In this document: positions 1-7,307 of the stretch, in pieces
How the letters are laid out: each line of letters opens with the position of its first letter
How positions within the stretch are numbered: position 1 is the first letter of the stretch
Assembly: GCA_024330215.1 (NCBI GenBank)
Contig: JANDLU010000014.1
Location: 1 to 55,558 of the forward strand
Direction of reading: 5' to 3'
Length of the DNA: 55,558 bases
From: Candidatus Gaiellasilicea maunaloa
Lineage (GTDB): Bacteria > Actinomycetota > Thermoleophilia > Gaiellales > Gaiellaceae
Notes under the pieces: model-generated
Told to the model about the DNA's origin: nothing
The model's database searches: none
The model's input: only the letters and a program-made list of their open reading frames with translations
Translations under genes and position numbers: made by a program

Positions 1-788
1 TCCCCTTCTCCGACGCCGTCTCGCTCTCCCAGTCCCGGCGGGCAGCGGGCTTCCTGCCGTTCGCGTTCGCGTTCGCCGGCGGCCTCACGGTGCTCGCCGG
101 CCTGCTCCGACTCGCGCTGCTGCCAGTCGCGCTCGCGCTGGGAATCGTGCTGCAGCTCCTCTATCCCGGCGATTTCGGCTACCGGCTGGCGTCGGGTGGC
201 CCGGCGCTCGCGACCTGGATCGCGGCCGGCGGGGGAGCGCTCGCGCTGGTCCTGGGACTTGTGTTGGAACAACACAAGCTCGCTCGGAGGCACCGTAACC
301 CCGCTCCTGGAGCCAAAAAGACCGAGCCTTGTGTTGGAACAACACAAGGCTCTTCGGCGCTCGTCGGGATCGCGGCGGTGTTGTTCGTCCTGCCCGTCGC
401 GGTGCACGCGGCTTCGAGCTGGAGCCCTTCCGACGCGCGGCCGCCGAGCCCGCTCACGGCCGGGCTCGTGGCGGCGCTGCGGGACGAGGTGCCGCAGGGC
501 GCCGTCGTCTACTCCGACCTCGAGACGAGCTATCGGATCGCCGCCGAGGCGCCGGTCTACATCGCCGCCGCGTCGCCCGCCCATGTCGCCGATACCGAGG
601 ACAACCGGCCCTACGAGCGGCGCGACGCAAACCGCCGCTTCTTCCGCACGGGGGACCTGGCGATTCCGCGGGCCGCAGGCGCGGGCTGGCTCGTCGTCGA
701 TCGGACGCGCTTCGAGCTGGCGCCCCGGCTCCCGGTCGCCTACCGCGACGATCGGTTCGCGCTGTACGAGTTGGCGAAATTGGGCTAG
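1..788 (+). CDS. C-terminal part of a multi-pass membrane protein (5' end outside window)
   Basis: The reading frame is open from base 3 with no stop, so the gene starts upstream of the window; at least 261 residues are visible. The first half is hydrophobic with three or more likely membrane segments. The last ~105 residues form a soluble domain (VPQGAVVYSDLETSYRIAA, then a PAHVADT motif) resembling the C-terminal extracytoplasmic domain of actinobacterial glycosyltransferase-like membrane proteins. I cannot name the family with certainty. Around residues 86-117 the frame runs through two palindromes, giving an unlikely basic stretch (EQHKLARRHRNPAPGAKK) between two hydrophobic segments. This looks like an in-frame insertion. 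The gene ends with TAG just before the HTH gene promoter. Confidence 0.6.
   Translation, partial: PFSDAVSLSQSRRAAGFLPFAFAFAGGLTVLAGLLRLALLPVALALGIVLQLLYPGDFGYRLASGGPALATWIAAGGGALALVLGLVLEQHKLARRHRNPAPGAKKTEPCVGTTQGSSALVGIAAVLFVLPVAVHAASSWSPSDARPPSPLTAGLVAALRDEVPQGAVVYSDLETSYRIAAEAPVYIAAASPAHVADTEDNRPYERRDANRRFFRTGDLAIPRAAGAGWLVVDRTRFELAPRLPVAYRDDRFALYELAKLG
258..352. repeat. Two copies of a small palindrome inside a coding region
   Basis: A hairpin with arms CTTGTGTTG and CAACACAAG and a GAA loop occurs at 258-278. It recurs at 328-348, where the stem extends to 13 bp (GAGCCTTGTGTTG, 324-336; CAACACAAGGCTC, 340-352). The copies are 70 bases apart. The block 258-350 is 93 bases, a multiple of three, so an insertion of this size would leave the membrane-protein frame open. 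Its AT-richer makeup and symmetry differ from the flanks. It could be a miniature repeat element or a protein-binding site; I did not notice another copy in the window, but the check was by eye. Confidence 0.75.
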
Positions 789-790
789 AT

Positions 791-818
791 ACACCAACCT
801 GGTGCTAGGCTTGCCGTC
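791..818 (+). promoter_or_regulatory. Leaderless promoter with short inverted repeat for the HTH/nucleotidyltransferase pair
   Basis: TAGGCT at 806-811 lies exactly 7 bases before the ATG at 819, the arrangement of a -10 box for a leaderless transcript. Just upstream, CACCA-ACC-TGGTG (792-804) is an inverted repeat that could be an operator for the HTH protein encoded directly downstream, as in autoregulated toxin-antitoxin operons. The autoregulation is inference. Confidence 0.5.
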
Positions 819-1343
819 ATGGGACGCGCCGCACGAATCGAGCAGACGATCGAACGTGCGGTCGCGCTTCGACGGGTCGGCGAGGTCGTCACCGAACCGC
901 GCGAGCGGAAGCGCCTCGCCCGTGTCGAGCGCGAGCTCCGGCGCGAGACCGGCGTCTCAGTCCCGAAGACGCGCGCGGCCGCCGTTCTCGGCGTCTCCGT
1001 CAACGCGCTCGAGCGCTGGATCGCCGCCGAGCGCCTGCCGACGGTCCGGCGTCCGGGCTCCACGCGCGCCGAGATCGACGCGGATGCACTCCTCGATCTT
1101 GCTCTCGAGGTCGAGCGGCTCCGCGAGGAAGGCGTCGAACGCGGCGTGCTCTCGGCGGCCTTCGAGCGGCTCGCGAAGGAGGGCAAGCCGCAACGAAGGC
1201 TGCGCCCGAACATGCCTGCGCGGGAGCTGCGCGCGGAGTATCTGAGCACGACACCCCTCGTGCGCCTCCAGACAGGCGCTGAATTGAGCCGTGTGGGCTG
1301 GATGCTCGCTGAAATCGGCCGGAAGCGACGGGAGGAACGGTGA
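819..1343 (+). CDS. HTH DNA-binding protein, probable antitoxin/regulator of an AbiEii-like pair
   Basis: The protein has 174 residues. Residues ~48-90 (VPKTRAAAVLGVSVNALERWIAAERLP) read as a helix-turn-helix of the excisionase/MerR-like type: one helix, a GVS turn, and a recognition helix followed by a basic strand. The rest is charged and helical. The start is ATG at 819, fixed by the -10 box 7 bases upstream. Its stop overlaps the GTG of the nucleotidyltransferase gene by 4 bases, so the two are translationally coupled. The pair resembles toxin-antitoxin or abortive-infection modules (HTH plus nucleotidyltransferase). The role as antitoxin is inferred from the arrangement only. Confidence 0.6.
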   Translation: MGRAARIEQTIERAVALRRVGEVVTEPRERKRLARVERELRRETGVSVPKTRAAAVLGVSVNALERWIAAERLPTVRRPGSTRAEIDADALLDLALEVERLREEGVERGVLSAAFERLAKEGKPQRRLRPNMPARELRAEYLSTTPLVRLQTGAELSRVGWMLAEIGRKRREER

Positions 1344-1861
1344 CAGACATCGGCCAACCCGGGCCGTTGCGCTTCTTCGAGCTGCTCGAGGCACTGAACG
1401 ACCACGATGTGGAGTTCGTGATCATTGGGGGGCTGGCGGTGATCCTCCACGGCTATGAGCGCTACACGAAGGACGTCGACATCGTCCCAGAGCCGAGCGC
1501 CGACAATCTCGCCCGACTCTGGAAAGCTCTTGGCGAGCTCGAGGCTCGCCCGGCCGAGTTACCGGACTTTCGGCCTGAGGAGATGGCCGTTCCATTCACG
1601 TTCGACGGACTCGTCGGCGGGGGCGGCAACTGGGTTCTGCATACGCGACTTGGACGGATCGACGTGATGCAGTGGGTTTCTGGCATCGAGAGCTACGAGG
1701 AATTGCGCGCCGAGGCGGTCGGTACCGATATCCCAGCGATCGAAGCGACCGTCTGGTTCGCGGGCTTCGACGACCTGATCGCGATGAAGCAGGCGGCCGG
1801 GCGTCCCCAGGATCTGATCGACATCACGGCGCTGCGGATGGCTCACGGGCTGGAGGAATAG
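1340..1861 (+). CDS. Nucleotidyltransferase-fold protein (AbiEii/MNT-like), candidate toxin
   Basis: The protein has 173 residues. The motif IIGGLAVILHGYERYTKDVDIV (residues ~30-51, start and end given here) has the GG...DxD pattern of the DNA polymerase beta-like nucleotidyltransferase superfamily: a GG turn on the first helix and two metal-binding aspartates in DVDIV. A third acidic position is probably in GRIDVMQWVSG (~105-115). It starts at GTG 1340, overlapping the HTH gene stop (GTGA). Members of this superfamily next to small HTH genes often act as nucleotidylating toxins; here that is inference. The gene sits at the left edge of the glycan locus and has no evident role in glycan synthesis. 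Confidence 0.65.
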   Translation: MTDIGQPGPLRFFELLEALNDHDVEFVIIGGLAVILHGYERYTKDVDIVPEPSADNLARLWKALGELEARPAELPDFRPEEMAVPFTFDGLVGGGGNWVLHTRLGRIDVMQWVSGIESYEELRAEAVGTDIPAIEATVWFAGFDDLIAMKQAAGRPQDLIDITALRMAHGLEE

Positions 1862-1866
1862 CCCAG

Positions 1867-1872
1867 TAGCAT
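1867..1872 (+). promoter_or_regulatory. -10 box of leaderless promoter for the first glycosyltransferase
   Basis: TAGCAT lies 7 bases before the GTG at 1880. The spacing and the TANNNT form match other starts in the window and support transcription beginning at the start codon. Confidence 0.55.
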
Positions 1873-1879
1873 CGAGCCC

Positions 1880-3127
1880 GTGAAGCTCCTCCTCGTCTCC
1901 CTCTACTGGCCGCCGGCCGGGGGCGGCGGAGTCCAGCGACCGCTCAAGTTCGCGCAGTACCTGCCGGCGCTCGGGATCGAGACACACGTGCTCGCGCCCG
2001 ACGACCCGAAGTGGATCCACGAGGACGCGGACCTTCGCGCGCCGACCCAGGCGTGGGTGCATCGTGCTTGCTATCTCGGGCCGAAGGGACGCAAGCCCGC
2101 TGACGAGCTGCACGGCAGGGAAGGCGTCGGCCGCGCGCTCGTTCTTGCGAAGCTGGCCTCGCGGCGGCTGCTCGTTCCAGACGAGAACGTGAGCTGGAAC
2201 CTGACCGCGATCCCGGCCGCGATCAGGATCGCCCGCAGCGAGGAGATCGACGTCGTGCTCACGACCTCGCCGCCGAACTCGATCCACCTCGTCGGCGCCG
2301 CGGTGAAGGCTGCGACCGGCGCGAAGTGGATCGCCGACCTCAGGGACTCGCTCGTCGCGCACCCGCACCGCCGCACCGACAGCCTCGCCGTCCGCGCCAA
2401 GGAGAAGGTCAGCGACGGCGTCGCCCACCTCGTCGCGCGCCGGGCGGATGCGATCACGTGCGTGTCCGAGGCGATCGCCGACGAGGCCCGCAGGTTCGAG
2501 CCGCGCGGCCGGGTGGCGACGATCTCGAACGGCTGTGACTTCGACGACTTCGCGGGGCTGCCGTATACCCCCGGAAAGCGCTTCCGGATCACGCACACGG
2601 GCAGCTTCTTCGGCAAGCGCGACCCGCGACCGTTCCTGACCGCGCTCGCCGAGTCCGATCACGACGACGTCGTCGTACGCTTCCTCGGCGACTTCCGCGC
2701 GGCCGACTATGAGTGGGCGACGACCCTCGAGCTGGGCGACCGGCTCGAGTTGATCCCCTATGCCTCGCGCCAGACCGCGCTCGAGCTGCAGCGCGACTCC
2801 GACGCGCTCCTGCTCCTGATCCCCGAAGCGTCCGGCCGCGGCAAGGGCGTCCTCTCCGGAAAGGTCTTCGAGTACCTCGCGGCGGAGCGGCCGATCCTCG
2901 CCGCAGTCCCGCCCGACGGCGCCGCGGCCGCCCTGATCCGCGAGACCGGCGCGGGCGTCGTCGCACCTCCCGACGACGTGACGGCCCTGCGCGAGGCGCT
3001 CGACGGCCTCGTCGCCCGCTTCCGGAACGACGGCCTGCCGACGGTCGAGCTCGACGCCGAGATGCGCCATCGCCTCTCGCGCCGCGCCAGGGCGGAGGAG
3101 CTCGCCGAGCTACTGCAAGTGCTGTGA
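1880..3127 (+). CDS. GT4-type glycosyltransferase
   Basis: The 415-residue protein has GT-B architecture. The N-terminal MKLLLVSLYWPPAGGGGVQR is the usual first strand and glycine-rich loop of family 4 retaining transferases. A second Rossmann half begins near residue 230 (FRITHTGSFFGKRDP). A C-terminal nucleotide-sugar-binding region (GKVFEYLAAERPILAAVP, ~325-342) carries the conserved glutamate of the family. It probably adds one sugar to the surface glycan at the cytoplasmic membrane; donor and acceptor cannot be read from sequence. The start is set by a -10 box 7 bases upstream. It overlaps the following ligase gene by GTGA, and the next three genes form one operon with it. Confidence 0.85.
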   Translation: MKLLLVSLYWPPAGGGGVQRPLKFAQYLPALGIETHVLAPDDPKWIHEDADLRAPTQAWVHRACYLGPKGRKPADELHGREGVGRALVLAKLASRRLLVPDENVSWNLTAIPAAIRIARSEEIDVVLTTSPPNSIHLVGAAVKAATGAKWIADLRDSLVAHPHRRTDSLAVRAKEKVSDGVAHLVARRADAITCVSEAIADEARRFEPRGRVATISNGCDFDDFAGLPYTPGKRFRITHTGSFFGKRDPRPFLTALAESDHDDVVVRFLGDFRAADYEWATTLELGDRLELIPYASRQTALELQRDSDALLLLIPEASGRGKGVLSGKVFEYLAAERPILAAVPPDGAAAALIRETGAGVVAPPDDVTALREALDGLVARFRNDGLPTVELDAEMRHRLSRRARAEELAELLQVL

Positions 3128-4431
3128 GTCGACCGGGCCGCATCACCGAGCTCCTCTTCTTTGCGACGATCTTCACCGTCACGTTCGCGAAGCTGCAGTG
3201 GGAGGTTGCTGGGACGCTCAGCCTCTCCGACGTCCTCACCGCGCTCTTCCTCGTCGCGTTCGCGGGGAGCCGTTTCGCCGCCGGCGACCGGCGCTTCGCC
3301 TACGGCGCCACGATCGCGGCGGGCTTCTTCGCGGCCTTCCTGCTCGTCCACCTGATCGGCTTCTTCAACCTCGATACCGAGCAGGCACTCGCGCAGTGGG
3401 CGAAGGGGATGGTCAAGTTCCTGCTTCACTTCCTCTTCCTCGTCGCCGGCGTCGCCTACCTCGCGCGCCGCGCCGAGCGGTTCTACTGGCGGACGCTCTC
3501 GATCTTCATGCTCGGGATCGCCGCGAACGCGGTGTACGGGATCGTCCAGCTCGCCGCGGCCGAAGTCGCGGGGATCAACCTCGACCAGTCGCTCCTCCAG
3601 CCGCTCACCGGCGGCGCCAGCCAGATCAACGTCTACGGGGCGATCGAGGGGCAGGACGTCTATCGCCCGAACGCGCTCACGGGCGACCCCAACCACCTCG
3701 GGATCGAGCTCGTGCTGCCGCTGCTCGTCCTGACACCGCTCTACCTGAGGCTGGAACCGGGCCACCGGCTGCGCCTGCCCCTCGCCTGGCTGCTCTCGTT
3801 CCTCCTCCTCGTCGAGCTGGCGACGCTCTCCCGGAGCGGCCTGCTCGGCCTGGGCGCTGGGGTCGCGGTGCTCGCGGTCCCGTACCGGCACAAGCTTCGC
3901 TCGCCCGAGCTCCTGCGGCCGCTGGCGGGAGTCGGAGTCGTGCTGCTCGGCGTGCTGGCCACGCGCTGGGACTTCTTCCGCATCGTGCTGAAGTCGCGCG
4001 TGGACACCTCCGGCAGCGGCACCTCGACCCACTTCGCCGTCTATGAATTCATTCCGAACGTGCTCGCCTCGCACCCGCTCTTCGGGCTCGGGCTGAACAA
4101 CTTCTCCGTCTACTACGAGCTCATCACCGGCCGGACGAACTTCGGGCCGCACTCCTTCTACGTGGCGACGATCGTGGAGACGGGCCTTGTCGGCACGCTG
4201 CTCTTCGGCTGGTTTCTCTGGTACCTGTTCCACCGGCTGGGCCGGCTGCGGGAGATCGGGCGCCAGCTCGCCTCGCCGCGGATCCGCCCGCTCGCCTGGG
4301 GACTGACCGCCGCGCTCGTCGGGACGATCGCCGCGAACGCCTTCTACCTGACGATGACGTTCTACTACTTCTACGCGTTCGCGACGCTCGTGCTCGCGGC
4401 GCCGATCGTCTTCGCGCGGAGGCTGCACTGA
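3124..4431 (+). CDS. O-antigen ligase/polymerase-like membrane protein
   Basis: The 435-residue protein has about ten hydrophobic segments. A large periplasmic-type loop near residues 285-345 contains DTSGSGTSTHFAVYEF and the HPLFGLGLNNF/GPHSFYVATIVETGLVG signature typical of the O-antigen ligase (Wzy_C/WaaL) superfamily, including the conserved histidine of the H-S motif. RPNALTGDPNHLG near residue 180 is also typical. It is expected to polymerise or ligate lipid-linked glycan on the outer face of the membrane. It starts at GTG 3124, overlapping the previous stop (GTGA). The frame is open further upstream, but that stretch is antisense-like low-complexity arginine-rich sequence and was not used. 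Confidence 0.85.
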   Translation: MSRPGRITELLFFATIFTVTFAKLQWEVAGTLSLSDVLTALFLVAFAGSRFAAGDRRFAYGATIAAGFFAAFLLVHLIGFFNLDTEQALAQWAKGMVKFLLHFLFLVAGVAYLARRAERFYWRTLSIFMLGIAANAVYGIVQLAAAEVAGINLDQSLLQPLTGGASQINVYGAIEGQDVYRPNALTGDPNHLGIELVLPLLVLTPLYLRLEPGHRLRLPLAWLLSFLLLVELATLSRSGLLGLGAGVAVLAVPYRHKLRSPELLRPLAGVGVVLLGVLATRWDFFRIVLKSRVDTSGSGTSTHFAVYEFIPNVLASHPLFGLGLNNFSVYYELITGRTNFGPHSFYVATIVETGLVGTLLFGWFLWYLFHRLGRLREIGRQLASPRIRPLAWGLTAALVGTIAANAFYLTMTFYYFYAFATLVLAAPIVFARRLH

Positions 4432-5432
4432 AGGTCGTCGTCCTCACCACCTCGTATCCGCGAGATGCGGACGACGTCGCCGGGAGCTTCGTGCGGGATG
4501 CGGTCGAGCACGCACGTGCCGCGGGTGTCGAGATCGAGGTCGTCTCGCCGGCCGACTTTCGCCACTTCGGGATCGCCTACGGTCACGGGATCGTCGGAAA
4601 CCTCCGCCGGCGGCCGTGGCTCGTGCTCGCGCTGCCGCTCTTCCTCGCGGGATTCGTCCGTGCGGCGCGGCGCGCCGCACGCGACGCCGACCTCGTCCAC
4701 GCGCATTGGCTGCCATCCGGGCTCGTCGCAGCGCTCACCGGGAAGCCGTACCTCGTCCAGCTCTGGGGCACGGATGTCGAGCTCGCCCGACGAGCTCCAT
4801 GGCTCGCGCGGCCGATCCTGCGTCGAGCCCAGACGGTCGTCGGCACGTCGAACGCGCTGATCGAGGCAGCACGCGAGCTCGGTGCGCGCCACGTCGAGCT
4901 GATCCCGACCGGCGTCGAGCTTCCGCCCGAGCCGGCGCCGCCGTCCGAGCCGCCGCGCGTTCTCTTTGCCGGAAGGCTCTCGCCGGAGAAGGGGATCGAG
5001 GACTTCCTCCGCGCCACCGACGGGTTCCCTCGCGTCATCCTCGGTTCCGGGCCTGTCGCGGTGCCCGAGGCCGTCGCCTTCGTGCCGCCCTCGCAGGTCG
5101 GCGAGTACTACGAGCGGGCAGCCGTCGTCTGCGTGCCGTCGCGGCGCGAGGGAGTCGGCATGACCGCCCGCGAGGCGATGGCCCACGGGCGTCCCGTCGT
5201 CGCGACAGCGGTCGGCGGGCTCCCCGATGCGATCCGCGACGGCGAGACGGGGCTGCTCGTACCGCCGCGCGACCCGCTCGCGCTGCGGAACGCGATCGAA
5301 CGTCTCCTCGACGACGCGGAGCTCCGCGCCCGACTCGGTTCAGCCGCGCGCGCGCACGCGGAGCGCGAGTTCTCGTGGCGAACAGCAACAGCCTCGCTGG
5401 TAGCTCTCTACGGCCGCACCGCCGCTTCGTGA
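4428..5432 (+). CDS. GT4-type glycosyltransferase with a probable CTG start
   Basis: The 334-residue protein has the GT4 fold. The N-terminus KVVVLTTSYPRDADDVAGSF is the first strand and nucleotide loop. GRLSPEKGIEDFL (~180-192) opens the second domain, and REGVGMTAREAMAHG (~238-252) holds the E-x7-E motif. No ATG, GTG or TTG precedes the first strand: the only candidate is CTG at 4428, overlapping the ligase stop as CTGA. The next GTG (4491) would delete the essential first strand, so CTG initiation by translational coupling is likely. It is in operon with the two preceding genes. Confidence 0.8.
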   Translation: MKVVVLTTSYPRDADDVAGSFVRDAVEHARAAGVEIEVVSPADFRHFGIAYGHGIVGNLRRRPWLVLALPLFLAGFVRAARRAARDADLVHAHWLPSGLVAALTGKPYLVQLWGTDVELARRAPWLARPILRRAQTVVGTSNALIEAARELGARHVELIPTGVELPPEPAPPSEPPRVLFAGRLSPEKGIEDFLRATDGFPRVILGSGPVAVPEAVAFVPPSQVGEYYERAAVVCVPSRREGVGMTAREAMAHGRPVVATAVGGLPDAIRDGETGLLVPPRDPLALRNAIERLLDDAELRARLGSAARAHAEREFSWRTATASLVALYGRTAAS

Positions 5433-5438
5433 CTCTGG

Positions 5439-5444
5439 TAGAAC
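5439..5444 (+). promoter_or_regulatory. -10-like box for the first neuB-like gene
   Basis: TAGAAC lies 8 bases before the ATG at 5453, similar to the other TANNNT boxes here although the last base is C. It sits in the 20-base gap after the preceding glycosyltransferase gene. Confidence 0.35.
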
Positions 5445-5452
5445 CGTCCCCG

Positions 5453-6562
5453 ATGGCCGCAGGAGACACCACGCGCCGGCTCGCGATCGATGGAACCGAG
5501 ATCAGCGACGCGAGCGACTGCTACGTGATCGCGGAGATCGGCCACAACCACGGCGGCTCCGTCGAGACGGCGAAGAAGCTGTTCGAGGAGGCGCGGAACT
5601 GCGGCGCCCACGCGGTCAAGCTGCAGAAACGCGACAACCGCGGGCTCTTCACCCGCGAGGCCTACGACAAGCCGTACGAGAACGAGAACAGCTTCGGAGC
5701 GACCTACGGAGAGCACCGGGAGGCGCTCGAGTTCGGGCGGGCCGAGTACACCGAGCTGATGGCGTACGCGCAGGAGCTCGGAGTCAGCTTCATCTCGGCC
5801 GCGTTCGACTTCAAGAGCGCCGAGTTTCTCGCGGATCTCGATATTCCCGCCTACAAGATCGCCTCCGGCGACCTCACGAACACGCCGCTCATCCGCCACA
5901 TCGCGCGGATCGGCAAGCCGGTGATCTTCTCGACGGGCGGTGGCAGAATCGACGACGTTCGGCGGGCCCACGAGACGCTCGCCGAGGAGAACGACCAGAT
6001 CGCAGTGCTCCAGTGCACGGCCGGCTACCCGGCCGAGTGGAACGAGCTCGACCTGAGCGTGATCACGACCTACCGCGGCATGTTCCCGGAGACCGTCGTC
6101 GGCTTCTCGAGTCACGACAACGGGATTGCGATGGCGGTCGCGGCCTACGTGCTCGGCTCCCGCATCCTCGAGAAGCACTTCACGCTCAACCGCGCGCTGA
6201 AGGGCACCGACCACGTCTTCTCGCTCGAGCCGGTGGGACTGCGGAAGATGGTGCGCGACCTGAAGCGCGCCCGGCTCGCGCTCGGCGACGGCACCAAGAC
6301 AACCCACCCGAGCGAGGTCGCGCCGCTCACGAAGATGAGCAAGAAGATCGTCGCGGCGCGCGACCTGCCGGCGGGCCACGTGCTCGGCGAGGACGACGTG
6401 GCGCTGAAGTCGCCCGGCGACGGCCTGCCGCCGTACGAGCTCGAGCGCGTGCTCGGCTCGACCCTCTCCCGGCCGGTCGTCGAGGACGAGACGCTCACCT
6501 TCGAGCTCCTGGAGGAGCGCGCGCCCGAGGCCTCGGGCGTCATCTCCGGGCGCGATGGCTGA
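5453..6562 (+). CDS. NeuB-family nonulosonic acid synthase (copy 1)
   Basis: The 369-residue protein is a TIM-barrel synthase condensing phosphoenolpyruvate with a 6-carbon amino sugar to give a 9-carbon 2-keto acid. Diagnostic stretches are VIAEIGHNHGGS (~24-35), AVKLQKRDN (~55), YKIASGDLTNTPLI (~133), VLQCTAGYP (~185), ILEKHFTLNRALKGTDH (~238-254) and a C-terminal SAF antifreeze-like domain (KKIVAARDLPAGHVL to the end). The metal/substrate loop, normally SDHTxG, reads SSHDNG here, and KGTDH replaces the usual GPDH, so this copy differs from the other two NeuB proteins in the window and may use another substrate. It overlaps the SDR gene by 8 bases. Confidence 0.85.
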   Translation: MAAGDTTRRLAIDGTEISDASDCYVIAEIGHNHGGSVETAKKLFEEARNCGAHAVKLQKRDNRGLFTREAYDKPYENENSFGATYGEHREALEFGRAEYTELMAYAQELGVSFISAAFDFKSAEFLADLDIPAYKIASGDLTNTPLIRHIARIGKPVIFSTGGGRIDDVRRAHETLAEENDQIAVLQCTAGYPAEWNELDLSVITTYRGMFPETVVGFSSHDNGIAMAVAAYVLGSRILEKHFTLNRALKGTDHVFSLEPVGLRKMVRDLKRARLALGDGTKTTHPSEVAPLTKMSKKIVAARDLPAGHVLGEDDVALKSPGDGLPPYELERVLGSTLSRPVVEDETLTFELLEERAPEASGVISGRDG

Positions 6563-7307
6563 TCTCTCCGGACGGCTCGCGCTCGTCACCGGAGCCTCCG
6601 GCAAGCTCGGCCCCGTCTGGATCGGCGCGCTCGCCGGAGCGGGCGCCCGCGTGATCGCCGTCGACCTGCACGCGGGGGAGGTCGAGGGCGCGAAGGGAAT
6701 CGAGGTCGCGGACGTCATGGACCGCGACGCGCTGCTCGCGCTTCGAGAGCGGATCGGCGCGCCCGACGTCCTCGTCAACAACGCGGGGATCGACCAGCCG
6801 CCCTCGGGCGACGCGCGCTCACTGGCGATCGAGGACGTGCCCTTCGACGACTTCCGGCGCGTGCTCGACGTCAACGTCGCGGGCACCTTCCTCGTCACGC
6901 AGGTCTTCGGCTCGGCGATGCGCGACGCAGGCCGCGGCTCGATCGTCAACATCGGCTCGCTCTACGCGACGATCGCCCCCGATCCCGGGATGTACGACCA
7001 CCTCGACCTCGACCCGCCCTTCCTGAAGCCGCCCGCGTACGGCGCTTCCAAGGCCGGCGTCGTCAGCCTGACGCGCTACTTCGCGCGGCTCTGGGGCCCG
7101 CACGGCGTGCGCGTGAACGCACTCTCGCCCGGTGGGGTGCTCGGCGGCCAAGACCCGGAGTTCCTGCGCAAGTTCACGGCTCGGACGCCGCTGCGGCGTC
7201 TCGCGGAGGGCGGCGACCTGACCGGCCCGCTCCTCTTCCTCACCTCGGACGAGTCCAGCTACGTAACCGGCCACGAGCTACGCGTCGACGGAGGATTCAC
7301 CGCATGA
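6555..7307 (+). CDS. Short-chain dehydrogenase/reductase, PtmA-like
   Basis: The 250-residue classical SDR has the TGASGKLG nucleotide-binding motif (~13-20), NNAG (~76-79), a serine in NIGSLYATIAP and the YGASKAG catalytic Tyr/Lys pair. The insertion between serine and tyrosine (PDPGMYDHLDLDPPFLKPPA) is characteristic of SDRs found in nonulosonic acid clusters such as PtmA of the Campylobacter legionaminic acid locus. That similarity is from memory of the family and is not proof of function. It overlaps neuB by 8 bases and the aldehyde dehydrogenase by 4. The operon order NeuB-SDR-ALDH-cytidylyltransferase suggests it oxidises or reduces a pathway intermediate. Confidence 0.8.
   Translation: MADLSGRLALVTGASGKLGPVWIGALAGAGARVIAVDLHAGEVEGAKGIEVADVMDRDALLALRERIGAPDVLVNNAGIDQPPSGDARSLAIEDVPFDDFRRVLDVNVAGTFLVTQVFGSAMRDAGRGSIVNIGSLYATIAPDPGMYDHLDLDPPFLKPPAYGASKAGVVSLTRYFARLWGPHGVRVNALSPGGVLGGQDPEFLRKFTARTPLRRLAEGGDLTGPLLFLTSDESSYVTGHELRVDGGFTA

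Noticed and set aside
196-1245. Long plus-strand open frame across the end of the membrane protein and the HTH gene
   Set aside because: It is an arginine/serine-rich shadow frame of high-GC coding DNA and crosses a stop, a promoter and a second gene that have better evidence.
1559-3070. 503-codon open frame on the minus strand
   Set aside because: It is a shadow of the GT4 and nucleotidyltransferase genes; its sequence is low-complexity and shows no domain motifs.
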